Assembly (NCBI GenBank): GCA_030063045.1
Contig: JAQSEB010000247.1
Coordinates: forward strand, 33,059 to 97,058
DNA: 64,000 nucleotides
Reading direction: 5' to 3'
DNA from: Pratylenchus scribneri
Taxonomy: Eukaryota > Nematoda > Chromadorea > Rhabditida > Pratylenchidae
Shown here: one piece after another, positions 20,501-30,529 of the stretch
Numbering within the stretch: position 1 is the stretch's first letter
How the letters are laid out: the number at the start of each line of letters is the position of its first letter
The notes under the pieces: generated by a model
What the model saw: only the letters and a program-made list of their open reading frames with translations
Database searches by the model: none
Told to the model about the DNA's origin: nothing
Made by a program: the position numbers and the translations under genes

Positions 20501-23500
20501 GCAAAAAAATAATTTTAGTGGCATTTAAAATATTTTCATTTTTTCAAAGATGTCTTCTTTCAGCTCAAAATGCACAAAAATGTATAAAAGAACTTTTGTA
20601 TTCAAAATGAATTCGAAATGAAAGAAAGATTCTTTAATAAAATTTCCTAATAAATGACAAAGGTCATTCATAATGATTAATTTTTAAATTTTTTATTGCA
20701 ATATCTTTATAGTACTTTATTTTTAAAAATTAATTTAATGGAAAATAAAATTCATGAAATATTTTTTTTATTATTAAATTTGGATTTATTTTATTACTCT
20801 TCTTCTTTAGTAAATTAATATTCTTAAATAAAAAATTTTAAAGTTTTAAAATGAAATAAAAATGAACAATATTTCACCCGTAGAATTACCTGGTATTATT
20901 ATTTCTCCTTTATGATTGTGTTGAATTGTAACTTCAATATAGTCATTTTCGATAATCGCTTTTGCTTTGCACTTGGATTTGGTAATTTCTTCACAAATAA
21001 GATAAATACGATTTCCCTGTGTATCTTTATCTATATAGACGAATCCACCCACATACACACGTTTTCTCTCTTTCAAATATTGCAAATTCACCTTTGTAAG
21101 AGGATCTGTAAAATGTAATAATCATTTCAATCTTTATTGTTTCGCATAAATTAAGAAATGATTTTTATTTTAGAAAAAATTAAATCTAAATCAATTTGAT
21201 CAAAAATAATTAATATTTTTAAACTAATTAATTAAAAATTGGTTTCGGATTTCGTAGATATCGAAATTACACCTTTGAAAAAAATTACCTATTCTTATGT
21301 TACTCATTTTTATATAATCGAAAATATATGTATATTTCATCAAATTGTTCAATTAAATAATATGTATTTGGATTCGACCTTTAAAATGTGAATATGTCTG
21401 CAATGCTTTTAGTTTTTCTGGATGTGGATCATGGTTATGTTCATTTTTAATACTTATTTGGTTATTATTATTATTCACTTTCACTTCTACCATACAATTT
21501 GTTTTTCTTTCTTCACACATCCATAATCCGTGTGTTTTACTTAAGGGTACAAAATTTTTTGCATTCAAATAAAAATATCCATCATGAACAAGAAAATATC
21601 CTCCATATTCATTTTTAATATATTTTGGAGCTGAAAATTAAAAAATTAAAATTAATAAATTCTATAAAATTTTTAAAAATTAAATTATTGGTCGGTGAGT
21701 ATATTCTGCTATAGTATTATAACATAATGTTAGAAATATTATAGAATAATTTATTATATTTTAGAATTTTAACTCATTGATCCACGCTTTTCCTCGGCAA
21801 CTGTTCTGATTGAACCACCGTCCCAATTATTTTGGACCGCATCAATTGAATGTTTAGACATTTTTGAAGAAATAGGAAGATTTTCCATAGGTGTATCTTT
21901 ACCACTTTTTCTGATCGATTTTGTTGAAATCATTTCAGTACCTGGAATTTTCTCAATTGATCTGATGGATCCCTGGGTTTTTCCTTTATCTCTGATTGAT
22001 TGTCGAATTATTTCACTTTCCATTTTTTTCTTTTTGTTTATTGCTTCAATTTGCAAATCATCCAAGTGCCTAATTGAACTGCTAATTCCCGATCTAATCG
22101 ATTTGATTTCTTCAATTTCCATTGCTTTATTTGATTCGTGTAATTCCGTTGGTCTAATCGATTCAATTCCCTTGATTGATTTTGGTTTTCCCATTCCTCT
22201 GATTGATTGAGTTTTTTCCATTCCTCTGACTGAATATTTTTTTTGAATAATTTGTTAAGTTTTTTCACAAATTTATACCCTATTATTAAGTCATTATACT
22301 AATAATGAAATAAAAGAATGGACAATTTTTCACCCATTAAAATTACTTTGTTCAATTATTATGCCTTTATGATTGTGTTGAATGGTAACTTCAAAGTGTT
22401 TATTCTTGATAATCGCTCTTCCTGTGCAATTGCCTGTGAAATGTTTTTCACAAAAAAGATAAATATTTTTCTTTTGTGATTTACTTCTACTTTCTTTAAT
22501 ATATATGAATCCATCCACATCAATTTTGTCTATCATCATTAAATCTTGCAAACTTTCGTACGAAATGGGATCTAAATATAGCATAAAATATTCACATTTT
22601 CAAATTATTTCCAGCCAAAGACGAATATGATTAGACAAGATTTATTTAAGGAAAAAATAAACTTAATAAGGATTTTATCAACAATTGTCAATTTTTGCAA
22701 ATCAATAAAATTGATATTGAACTATAGTTTTTATCAAAATATCCAATTTAATAAATGTCAGAATATTTATTTCCCATTAAATTTCTTTATAATTATTTGT
22801 TTCTATACTTTGTAATAGAAAATATATATTAAAATTCTTTAAATTATTACTAATTTTAATTGCACCTTTAAAATTTGTATATGTCTCCAATCCTTTCAGT
22901 CTTTCTGAACGTGGATGATTGCTATGTTCCTGTCTGTCGATTATAATGTTATTTTCGTTTATTTTCACAAATCCCATGCAATTTGATGCTTTATTTCTTT
23001 CCTCACACATCCATAATCCGGTTCCTTTACTAAAGGTTACAAAATTTTTTGCATTCAAATAAATATATCCATCATGAACAAGTAAATATCCACCATATTC
23101 ATTTTTCACAAATATTGCTGCTGAAAAATAAATAGGTAAAATAATTTTTTAATTGTAACGATCATAATATTTTATATGATGAGTGATAAGCACCGGTCAA
23201 TCCCCAATTTGCTGCAGAATCATGCCCATTTAACAGTCAATCAACAGCCGGAATTTTATCAATCCGTGTATAACTCTAGCGCACAGGTTGGTTTAATTAC
23301 CACATAAATTTGGCCTTTGCAACATTTTCGACCATCTCGTCACATTTTGTCATTAATATTTTCGCAAATTTTCGCCATTCGCGGCCATTTTTTGAATAAA
23401 ATTTTTCGCTGGGCGGCTATTTTATCGTCTAATTTTTGGCTGTAATTCATTTTTTAATTTTTTTTCTTTTCGGCAATTTTTGAATAAAATTTTTCGCTGC

Positions 23501-26500
23501 GTAGCCATTAGTAGCAATCCCGAATTGTTCAATTCAGTGAAAACAATGAGGAAATACAGATAAAAATTTTTTAAATGAATAAAATTTTAAATATTTTAAA
23601 AAATGCCTCATTTTTTTACCACATTTTTGGACCCAATTTTGACACATTTTTTTAATAGAAAATGCAACATTTTTGGTCAAACCATTAAACCACAATGCTA
23701 ATGCTTAGTCAAAATATTGAGTCAATGCTCAATGTGAGAGAAAATGAAGAAGAGTTTTAAATAGCAATTTGGAAATACTATTAATATATTTTTGTAAATT
23801 ATTCATATTTCCCCGAATTCCTACTTCTCCCTAATATTCTTTTTTTAGCGACCCGATGCTGATTTTTTACGAATTTTTTCTATTATAAGAGTTTACATAT
23901 TATTTTAAATATTTGATGCAAAAAAAATCTAAATTTTATACCAGTTAAAAACCGATTTAAAATGTGAATTGAATCAAAAAATTAATATCAACATTGAATT
24001 ATAGATTCTACGCATCCTAAAAGCAATAGGACGATATTTAATCACCATTTTAAAAAAATAATTTTTTTTCAATAATATGGGGGACAAAAACAAATTATAT
24101 TATTACCCAAAATTTGATTCAAATAATTCGTATGTTGAATTTTTTTTTATAGATTCTATTCTTGTATATTTTTTACCATTTTTGTGAGAATCGGTGACAA
24201 ATTGCATTTCTTTTACTGATCTTATGGATTTGATTGGTTTGATAATATCCTTTATTTGTGATATTTCAATTGATCTAATTGTAGCTGATTTTGTAATTTT
24301 TTCATTCTCTCTTCTTAGAGACTGGCTTATTTTATTTATAAGGCCAATATTTTTAGCTGGGCCTTTTTTTACATCAGTAATATTTCGAATTGAATCAGTT
24401 TGTGTGGGTATTCCAAAAGGATGAATTGAATCAGTTGGAGTGGGTATTCCAGAAGGACGAATTGAATCAGTTGGAGTGGGTATTCCAGAAGGACGAATTG
24501 AATCAGTTGGAGTGGTTATTCCAGAAGGATGAATTGAACTTATTTGGGGTAGTAGGTCGGAATGACGAATTGATGTAGCTGGAATCGGTTTAGCAGAAGA
24601 ATGAATTGATTGGGAAGGTAAAGATTTATCATCCCAAATTGATTGGACTTCGTGAGTAGGCCGAATTGAACCAGTTGGTGCTTCCTCCATTTGGATTAAA
24701 GCATCAGGACTAAATTATATTATTTTTATTATTATTTTATATATATATATATAATATATAAAAAATTTGAGTTACGTTAATTTTTTTCAAGTTTGCAAAA
24801 TCTAGACGGTCAATTTCCGAGATCTTTTTTTTAAAAGTTCCCCATATAGATGGGACATACCAGAAAACTTCAACTTTTTCAAAATCATTTTTCGGTTTCG
24901 AGATATTAGCCAAAAACCAGTTTAAAAAATTGAACTTTTTCGGTTTGCTCAGGTAAAACTTTTTTCCTTTTGATTTTACGGTTTTAGGCCGTGAGACAGG
25001 AATCATCTTGAGAATCTCAGCTTTCGAATGATATATGGTTTATTAGGTCTAAACTCAAAATGAAGGGTACTTTTGTTCGATATTTTGTGGCCAAGTCGGC
25101 ACTTTTTCCTTCATGGCCGATTGGCGAAGATTGGGGGATGGGGACGGAGGTCGCGGGTTCGAATCCCACCATGGGCGGATAATTTTTTTAGAGGTTTTTG
25201 ATGATGGGGATCACGAATTTGAGGTTTATTTTGAGAATTAAACCGGTCTAAAGGTTTAAACCGGTTGGTTTAAAGGTTTAAACCGGTTGTGCGCGAGTTG
25301 AATTTTGATCAGAAAATTGGGGAATGGATTCTAATATGAAATATAACCCTTCTAGAAACCTTTTAAAGCGCGAGAGCGCTTTTCTTTCTATCGTCCCACG
25401 TATTCCTTCCGTCACCCCTTAAGAACCAGCGGGCTTTCCCCGCTGATTCTTATTTATATATATATAATATAATCCGTTTTGACTTTTTCACTTCAAAATC
25501 TCGGCTTTTTTCAAGGGATTTTTAGGTTTTGGGAGTTGCGCATCCTAGGGACAACTTTTCAGCGCGCATCCGAGAAAAATATGCGTTTTTCATTTCCGGT
25601 TCAAGGTCGCGCAGAAACCGGTTTATTAAAAATTGGTTTGCATAGGAAAAACTTTTTTCCTGGGACCTAAATCAAAATTCCGTCTCGAACGATCTCGTCT
25701 CCAGAGTCAGGGCTATCTTTTGATATATAGGTCTGGGGGTCTACGGTGGAGAGGGAAGTCTATAAAAAATGACCATAGGGAGTCAATTTTTTGAAAATTT
25801 TTGAAATTTCCTTATAACTTTTTTGCGAGTTGAGATAGAAGTGCGCAGTAAAAAGCAAAGTTGTAGAGCCAGATGAAACGGTTCGAATGATATATTGCGC
25901 GAGTTATAAAATCAAACCGGTTTCGAGATATAAACTTTAACCGGTTTAAAAAATTTAAAAAATACCAGGCGAGCGGAGCGAGCCGTTTAAAACGTGAGTA
26001 AAAACCGTACTGGGGTACCTTAAAGCGCACGCGCTTTCTAAAAAGCGGAAGTACAAAATTAAACCAGACGCGTTAGCGGCTGGTTTATTTAAAAAATATT
26101 AATTAAAAAAAGTTGCCAAAATTTAAAAAAATTTAATTTATATATATTTTACAAAAATTAATTTTATTTTAATCTTACAATCGATATTCCAACAATTCCC
26201 GATATATCCTGAGTCGACTTTCTGATACTATATCTTGAGTAAAAGTGAAATTTGTAAAAATATCACTGTTCCTTATAATTTGTTCGGCATACATCAACAG
26301 GAACACCCCACAATCCCAACCATTCTTTTGGGGTGGAATATCATCTCGATTTGTCCATTCAATTTGATTTATATTCAAATGCACATTAAAATTGGCATAT
26401 AAATTGTCAAAAAAATTGTTCAGGGCTGTTTGGAATTGCCAATATCGTTGTGTATTTTGGCCCATATATAATGAGTCACAAAAGACAATTTTATTTATAT

Positions 26501-27613
26501 TCATATCAAACACTGCCAATGCCCAATGATTCCCGTAAATATGTGTTGGAATTAGCCAAAACCGAACCGAATGAATGTTGCCTTGCAAAATTTGTTGTTC
26601 CAGCCAATCGGTATTAATCACATTCGAATTCCAAAAGGTTGTTATAACATCGCTCGGCACAAATCTCGCATCTTCTCTGTTTCGGGTTATCAATTCCAAA
26701 TATGCACTGATAATATAATTTTCCAGCCATCCATGTGGGTCGGTTAATTGATCCATGTCCTCGGGATTTAATATCGTAAAGAAACGTTCATCGCCAACAT
26801 TTATTCCCTGATTATTCCTTATCCTTGGCTGTACATGGCTGGGCATGGCAGGAATTTCTTGTACAGATTCATCGTCACTGTTTTTTTTATCTAAACAAAT
26901 TGAAAAAGTTCATTTTTCGAAACCAAGATTTTTAAAATATACCCAAAATATTTTGAAAAAGTTGTAGTTTTCTTGTATCTCCCATCACTATCGGAAACTT
27001 TTTTTAAAAAAATCTTGGAAAACGGTCTTATAAATTTTTATAAACTTGAAAAACCATTTTTTAAAAATATTTTATAATTAAAATTTAACATATTTTTCAT
27101 ATTACTTTTAAAATATTTTTAACCTTTTTGTGGTCGACTGCTTGCCGTGTCCAACTCCATATCAATAGCAGAACTAGCTTTAGATGTATTTTGGGCAAAA
27201 TTTTTTTTTCTCTCTTTATCCTCCAATTCATTCAAAAATTGATTAAAGAGCGCGGGAGAATCGGCAAATGCTGGAGCATTTACAGATGAACCACTTTGTT
27301 GTGGTTGTGGATTTGGGTTTTGTCTATCCCTTGAGATTTCTTGTAACCATTGGTTGTACACCGCTTGAGTGCCGGCACTTTGGCTCCTGATACTTACTTG
27401 GCTAATTTGAGGCGGATTTACAGCATTTTGAGATGAACCACTTGGTTGTGGTTGTGGGTTTGGGTTTTGTATTGCCTCCGGGTTTTGTCTTTCCTCCGAT
27501 AATTCTTGCATATATTTATTTAATACTTCATCGGTGGAATCAGAAGCATTTGCTTTCTTTGCATAATGAATAAATATTATAAGAAGGAAAATATGAGTTT
27601 TGTTTTTTGTCAT
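17505..27613 (-). CDS. Gene C: secreted Ulp1-SIR-FLYWCH multidomain protein
   Basis: Eleven exons: 27613-27124, 26890-26179, 24709-24177, 23120-22866, 22571-22347, 22229-21774, 21630-21379, 21105-20890, 19530-19335, 18091-17903, 17595-17505. Phases (1,2,1,1,1,1,1,1,2,2) close exactly on a TGA, giving 1,204 aa. Order: signal peptide (cleavage likely after KKANA); N/Q/P-rich repeats; Ulp1 domain (about 185-400) with HWALAVFD, FCDSL and PPQKNGWDCGVF; SIR repeats; FLYWCH a and b; a second SIR exon; a second a and b; c; and d/e ending HNHAKNN. Each FLYWCH unit has two Cys and a His-x-His (or near) end. Predicted secreted, active SUMO-type cysteine protease fused to zinc fingers; target unknown. 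The exon 3 donor was chosen at G|GTAAAA for phase; exon 10 has a TG acceptor (see findings). Confidence 0.85.
18130..19100. repeat. GGAACAG-rich element in gene C intron
   Basis: Between exons 9 and 10 of gene C, 18,130-18,555 and 19,063-19,100 contain iterated GGAACAG/CTGTTCC words, with CCAGTTTTTTCCTATTGC at one side and GGAACAGGGAAAACACCGG at the other (inverted relation). It is interrupted by the younger MITE at 18,564-19,054. Confidence 0.5.
18564..19054. mobile_element. hAT-like MITE (TAGGGTT ends), GGTATCGG-rich arms
   Basis: Exact 8-bp duplication AATAGAAT at 18,556-18,563 and 19,055-19,062. Ends TAGGGTTCGGCGGTATCGG and CCGATACCGCTGAACCCTA. Both arms are iterations of GGTATCGGTATT and its complement. 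Confidence 0.85.
19735..19975. mobile_element. TIR element, GGTACTTGTGTAGTTTACAT family
   Basis: A 241-bp element with near-perfect 28-bp inverted ends (GGTACTTGTGTAGTTTACAT, CCCCTTTTT). It lies in the intron between exons 8 and 9 of gene C. Related to the interrupted element at 3,935-4,978. Confidence 0.8.
20130..20540. mobile_element. Diverged fold-back MITE
   Basis: Inverted outer words (TTTTTTTGCCATT... and AATGGCAAAAAAAT) flank a core with GACCCCACAAACCTTATATC and its inverted partner, matching the inner arms of the element at 13,650-14,119. Confidence 0.55.
23160..24100. other. Intron of gene C, repeat-like
   Basis: Between exons 3 and 4. Contains TTTTTGAATAAAATTTTTCGCTG words repeated near 23,393 and 23,476 and no recognisable exon. 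A downstream open stretch (24,176-24,107) could extend the SIR exon if another donor (GG|GTAATA) were used, but that breaks phase. Confidence 0.4.
24720..26150. repeat. Repetitive intron block with tRNA-like segment
   Basis: The intron between exons 2 and 3 of gene C. GC-richer than the exons' surroundings, with TTTAAACCGGTTTAAAGG words and GC hairpins (AGCGGGCTTTCCCCGCT near 25,428). Similar AACCGGTTT-rich DNA fills gene A's large intron. It carries the tRNA-like segment at 25,100-25,180. Confidence 0.5.
25100..25180 (+). other. tRNA-like pol III box A/box B pair (SINE head or tRNA relic)
   Basis: TGGCCGATTGG resembles an internal box A and GGTTCGAATCC is a perfect box B, about 45 bp apart. 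A T-arm (GCGGG, TTCGAAT, CCCAC) forms with one mismatch, but no matching 7-bp acceptor stem is visible, so this is not an intact tRNA gene. A tRNA-derived SINE head is the better guess. Confidence 0.4.
26179..26890 (-). CDS. Gene C exon 2: Ulp1/C48 protease domain
   Basis: Acceptor TTTAG at 26,891, phase 1. A linker with DDESVQEIPAMPSHVQPRI leads into the catalytic domain: DPHGWLENYIISAYLELITR, then HSVRFWLIPTHIYGNHWALA (catalytic His), VFCDSLYMG (Asp), PPQKNGWDCGVF (Gln and Cys) and a C-terminal helix ending RELLEYR. The in-frame TAA right after is inside the donor TT|GTAAGA. Confidence 0.85.
27124..27613 (-). CDS. Gene C exon 1: signal peptide and N/Q/P-rich repeats
   Basis: Begins MTKNKTHIFLLIIFIHYAKK, a basic then hydrophobic leader. 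Three related segments follow: LNKYMQELSEERQNP, YNQWLQEISRDRQNP and FNQFLNELEDKERKK, the first two followed by NPNPQPQ-SGSS linkers. Donor AAAG|GTTAAA at 27,123, phase 1. The first 40 residues match the signal exons of D, G and relic B. Confidence 0.8.
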
Positions 27614-27783
27614 TTTCCTTTAAAATACAAATTTGATTAATTTTTGAATAGTCTTAGATTTATTATTTTAAATTTTTATTTAATTTATTTTTTAATAGAT
27701 AAATCGGAAAGAAAATATTTTATTTTAAAATTGAATGAGGAAGGCTAAATATTTACAATTTTTATTGATTATATTTATATTCA

Positions 27784-27822
27784 TTTTTGTTGGATCATAT
27801 TTTAATAGCATTATAGTTTTAT
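27784..27822 (-). promoter_or_regulatory. Class I-like upstream block before gene C
   Basis: On the minus strand AAAACTATAATGCTATTAAA then ATATGATCCAACAAAAATG, about 200 bp upstream of the start codon. A diverged version of the blocks before D, G and relic B. Confidence 0.35.
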
Positions 27823-27840
27823 TTTTATAAAAAAAATATA

Positions 27841-28073
27841 TGTCGGCGCGAAAACTGACTAACCCGGTAGAACTGGAAATACACACAATTTTACCTCAGA
27901 TAAGCAGTGAAAACTGAGATACCGTAAAACTAACTAGGGGTTTACGGTTAGGAGCTCGGCAGCATGGGATTAGATGTGGGGGCTAAGGGCTAGGGTTAGA
28001 TTTATACTCTGTTTCTTCGGCGAGATATTGTGAAATTTCCAGTTTTCGCGGATTTCCAGTTTTTGCGCCAACA
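27841..28073. mobile_element. TIR MITE (TGTYGGCGCRAAAACTG ends)
   Basis: A 233-bp element with ends TGTCGGCGCGAAAACTG and CCAGTTTTTGCGCCAACA, flanked by TATA on both sides. It sits between gene C and the 3' end of gene E. Relatives: 63,357-63,557 and a fragment at 43,300-43,425. Confidence 0.75.
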
Positions 28074-28897
28074 TATACATATAATTCTCACATATGAAGT
28101 TATGTCCAAATTTGTATTTTTTTTATATATTTATAGTTTTTTAGTCATCTAATAAAAATTATAAAATCGAAATGTTGGGATGGATAAATACTCTTCATAT
28201 AAATAAAATAAATGTAAAAATTTTCTTGTTGAAAATAAAATTTTTTAAAATAAATCAATTTCATTTCTATATCCAATTCTAAATTAGCCTCGAAAAATAA
28301 AGTATTTAATAATTTTTTAAAATAGCAAAATATAATTTAATAAAGAGTAGAAAACAACATTTTTATTCTTTTGTTCCAAAGCAAATTCACAGAAAACTGT
28401 AAAGGATAAACGATAAAAATGTTGCTTTTTAATTTTCGAAATATCAATCTCTTCTTCTATGATTATGTTGTGCCGTAACGTCGATCAAACCATCCTTGAT
28501 ATGGGCACGGCCCGGACATTTATTATAATTTTGTCTGTGAAAATTATTATTTAATTTTCTATTTATATTCGTTCATGACTAGAATGTGAAAATGAGTAGT
28601 GATTAGGAAACATTAGCATATAAATTTAATAAAATTTAAAAAAGGAAAATAATGTTGGTGATTAATAATTATTAATCAAAGGGAAAAATGGAAAATTACT
28701 AAAATTTTAAAATATTTAATTTTTCGATTTTTATTGCATTTATGGAGAAATTTTTTAGTATAAAATGCAAAAATATAAAAAATGTTGAACTATAAATTTC
28801 CAAATATCATAAAAACATTATTATTTATACAGAAACCAAAAGGTTTTGAAAAATATATTCAAATGCATATAAATATAATTTCTCCATCTATATCTAC

Positions 28898-29690
28898 TAG
28901 GGTTGCTCAAAGTCGGTTAACCGAACCGAAACCGAAAACCGGTTTTTTGGCCCAAAAACCGAAACCGAAACCGAGGTTCGAAAACCGCGAAAACCGAAAA
29001 CCGAGGGTCCAAACCGACGGTTTTTCGGTTTTTATTTTTCACCTTGAGGGACAATTTTTGGTTAAAATTTTATCTTATTCGACCATTTTTAATTAAAAAT
29101 TTTCCCCAACGGGCCATTTTTAGGCTTAAAATATTATCTTTTGGATCATTTTTAGCTTAATATTTTTTCCTTTCGGGTCTATTTTTGTCTGATTTTTTAC
29201 TGCATGGCAGGGTTCTCAGATTATTTTCAAAAAAGTACACTGGCCTTGAAAATAAAGATTTAGGGGTCAAAATAAAGATTTTCGTTTTAAGCTATATAAA
29301 TTGATAAAAAAAATTTTTATTATAAATGAGCATGAGATTATCAAGCAGGACTAAGATTAGATGCTTTTTGAGAAGAAATTTTTACAATTTTTCGAGCCGA
29401 AGACGAAAAATTTAGACCAAAAATAGCCGCGCAGCGAAAAATTTCATTTTTTTATAATTTCATGAAAAAAAGTACATAAATTAACACAATGACCAAAATA
29501 AAGTACAAATCTTTAAATAAAGTACATCTGAGAACCCTGCTCTATGGCCATCTTTGCCTTTAATTTTACCCTCCAAGAAATTTTTGGCCTATTTTTTTAT
29601 TCAAAACCATTTTCAACTGAAATTTTTTGCTTAAACGGGCATTTATAATATAAATTATTTCATTTCCCGGAGTCAGAAAAAAAATAGATG
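28898..29690. mobile_element. CCGAAACC-family element, one end lost
   Basis: Starts TAGGGTTGCTCAAAGTCGG followed by iterated CCGAAACCGAAAACC; the interior has the 'TTTTTGGTTAAAATTTT' segments of the complete element at 46,957-47,744. The right terminus could not be found. A CAGGGTTCTC element is nested in it. Confidence 0.6.
29208..29539. mobile_element. hAT-like MITE (CAGGGTTCTCAGA ends), nested
   Basis: Ends CAGGGTTCTCAGAT and CATCTGAGAACCCTG; both arms carry AAATAAAG/CTTTATTT and GTACAC/GTACAT words. The flanking octamers CTGCATGG and CTCTATGG look like a target duplication with two changes. Confidence 0.65.
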
Positions 29691-30529
29691 CAAAAATATG
29701 TTGAAAATTTTATGAAATTCTCAAAATATTGTAAAAATGAGAAAATTGTCAAAATATTTTGAAAAGATATAAATTGTCAAAATATTTTTAAAATGAGCAA
29801 AATTCTGAAAATTCTAGATCAAAATAAATTCAAAAGATTTTGAAAATTATAGGAAAAAATCTACTCAAAATTATTCGTATTTTCAAAATAAAATGAAAAT
29901 ATATAAATTTCCAGAATATTCTGAAAATAGCAAAATTTTAGGAATATTTTCAGAATTTAATAATTTTGAAAACTATTTTCATATACCTTTTCGGAATCTT
30001 TTGAAAATATGACCCAAAATGCTCCTTAAAATGGATATGATTTTATAAATATTTTGAAAAACTATTTAATATTCACAATTATTTTCTAAAAAATTTTTAA
30101 ATTTTTTGAAAAAAAATTACCAAAAATCTTTTCAAAAAATAATAAATTTTTAAAATATTTTCAAAATTTGCCCTTTAAATAGGAGAAATTAAAACCAATA
30201 ATAAATAAATGTAAATTTGAAATTATAGCCAGAATTTGTTTATCAGATTTTAAATAGATGAGAATTGACAATATTTTTATAATTGAAATAAGTATTTTTA
30301 AATAAAGATTTTTATTCCAAAATTTTAGGAATGAAGATAAATATGAGGGTTTTAGCATTTGAAGATTATTTTAAACTTTTATTTTAGAAATGAAGCCTAG
30401 TGGTGTAATATTCACATGTTATCAAAAAAGTTACTTAAATTTCGACTTGTTAGAATAAAATTACAATTTCAATAATTTAATAAAAGAATTCTCATTAAAA
30501 ACCTAAACATGATCAAATTTATTCATCGA

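Noticed and set aside
20890..20950. HNH endonuclease motif (QHNHKG, KHNHER)
   Set aside because: The His-Asn-His strings are the closing zinc ligands of FLYWCH-like units, always preceded by a Cys pair; no HNH nuclease fold is around them.
24107..24176. Extension of gene C's SIR exon to a later donor (GG|GTAATA)
   Set aside because: It would leave phase 2 before a phase-1 FLYWCH exon and meet a stop; the G|GTAAAA donor at 24,176 keeps the frame.
24737..25006. Lysine-rich protein on the minus strand
   Set aside because: No family relation, no splice partners, and it lies in repeat-type intron DNA of gene C.
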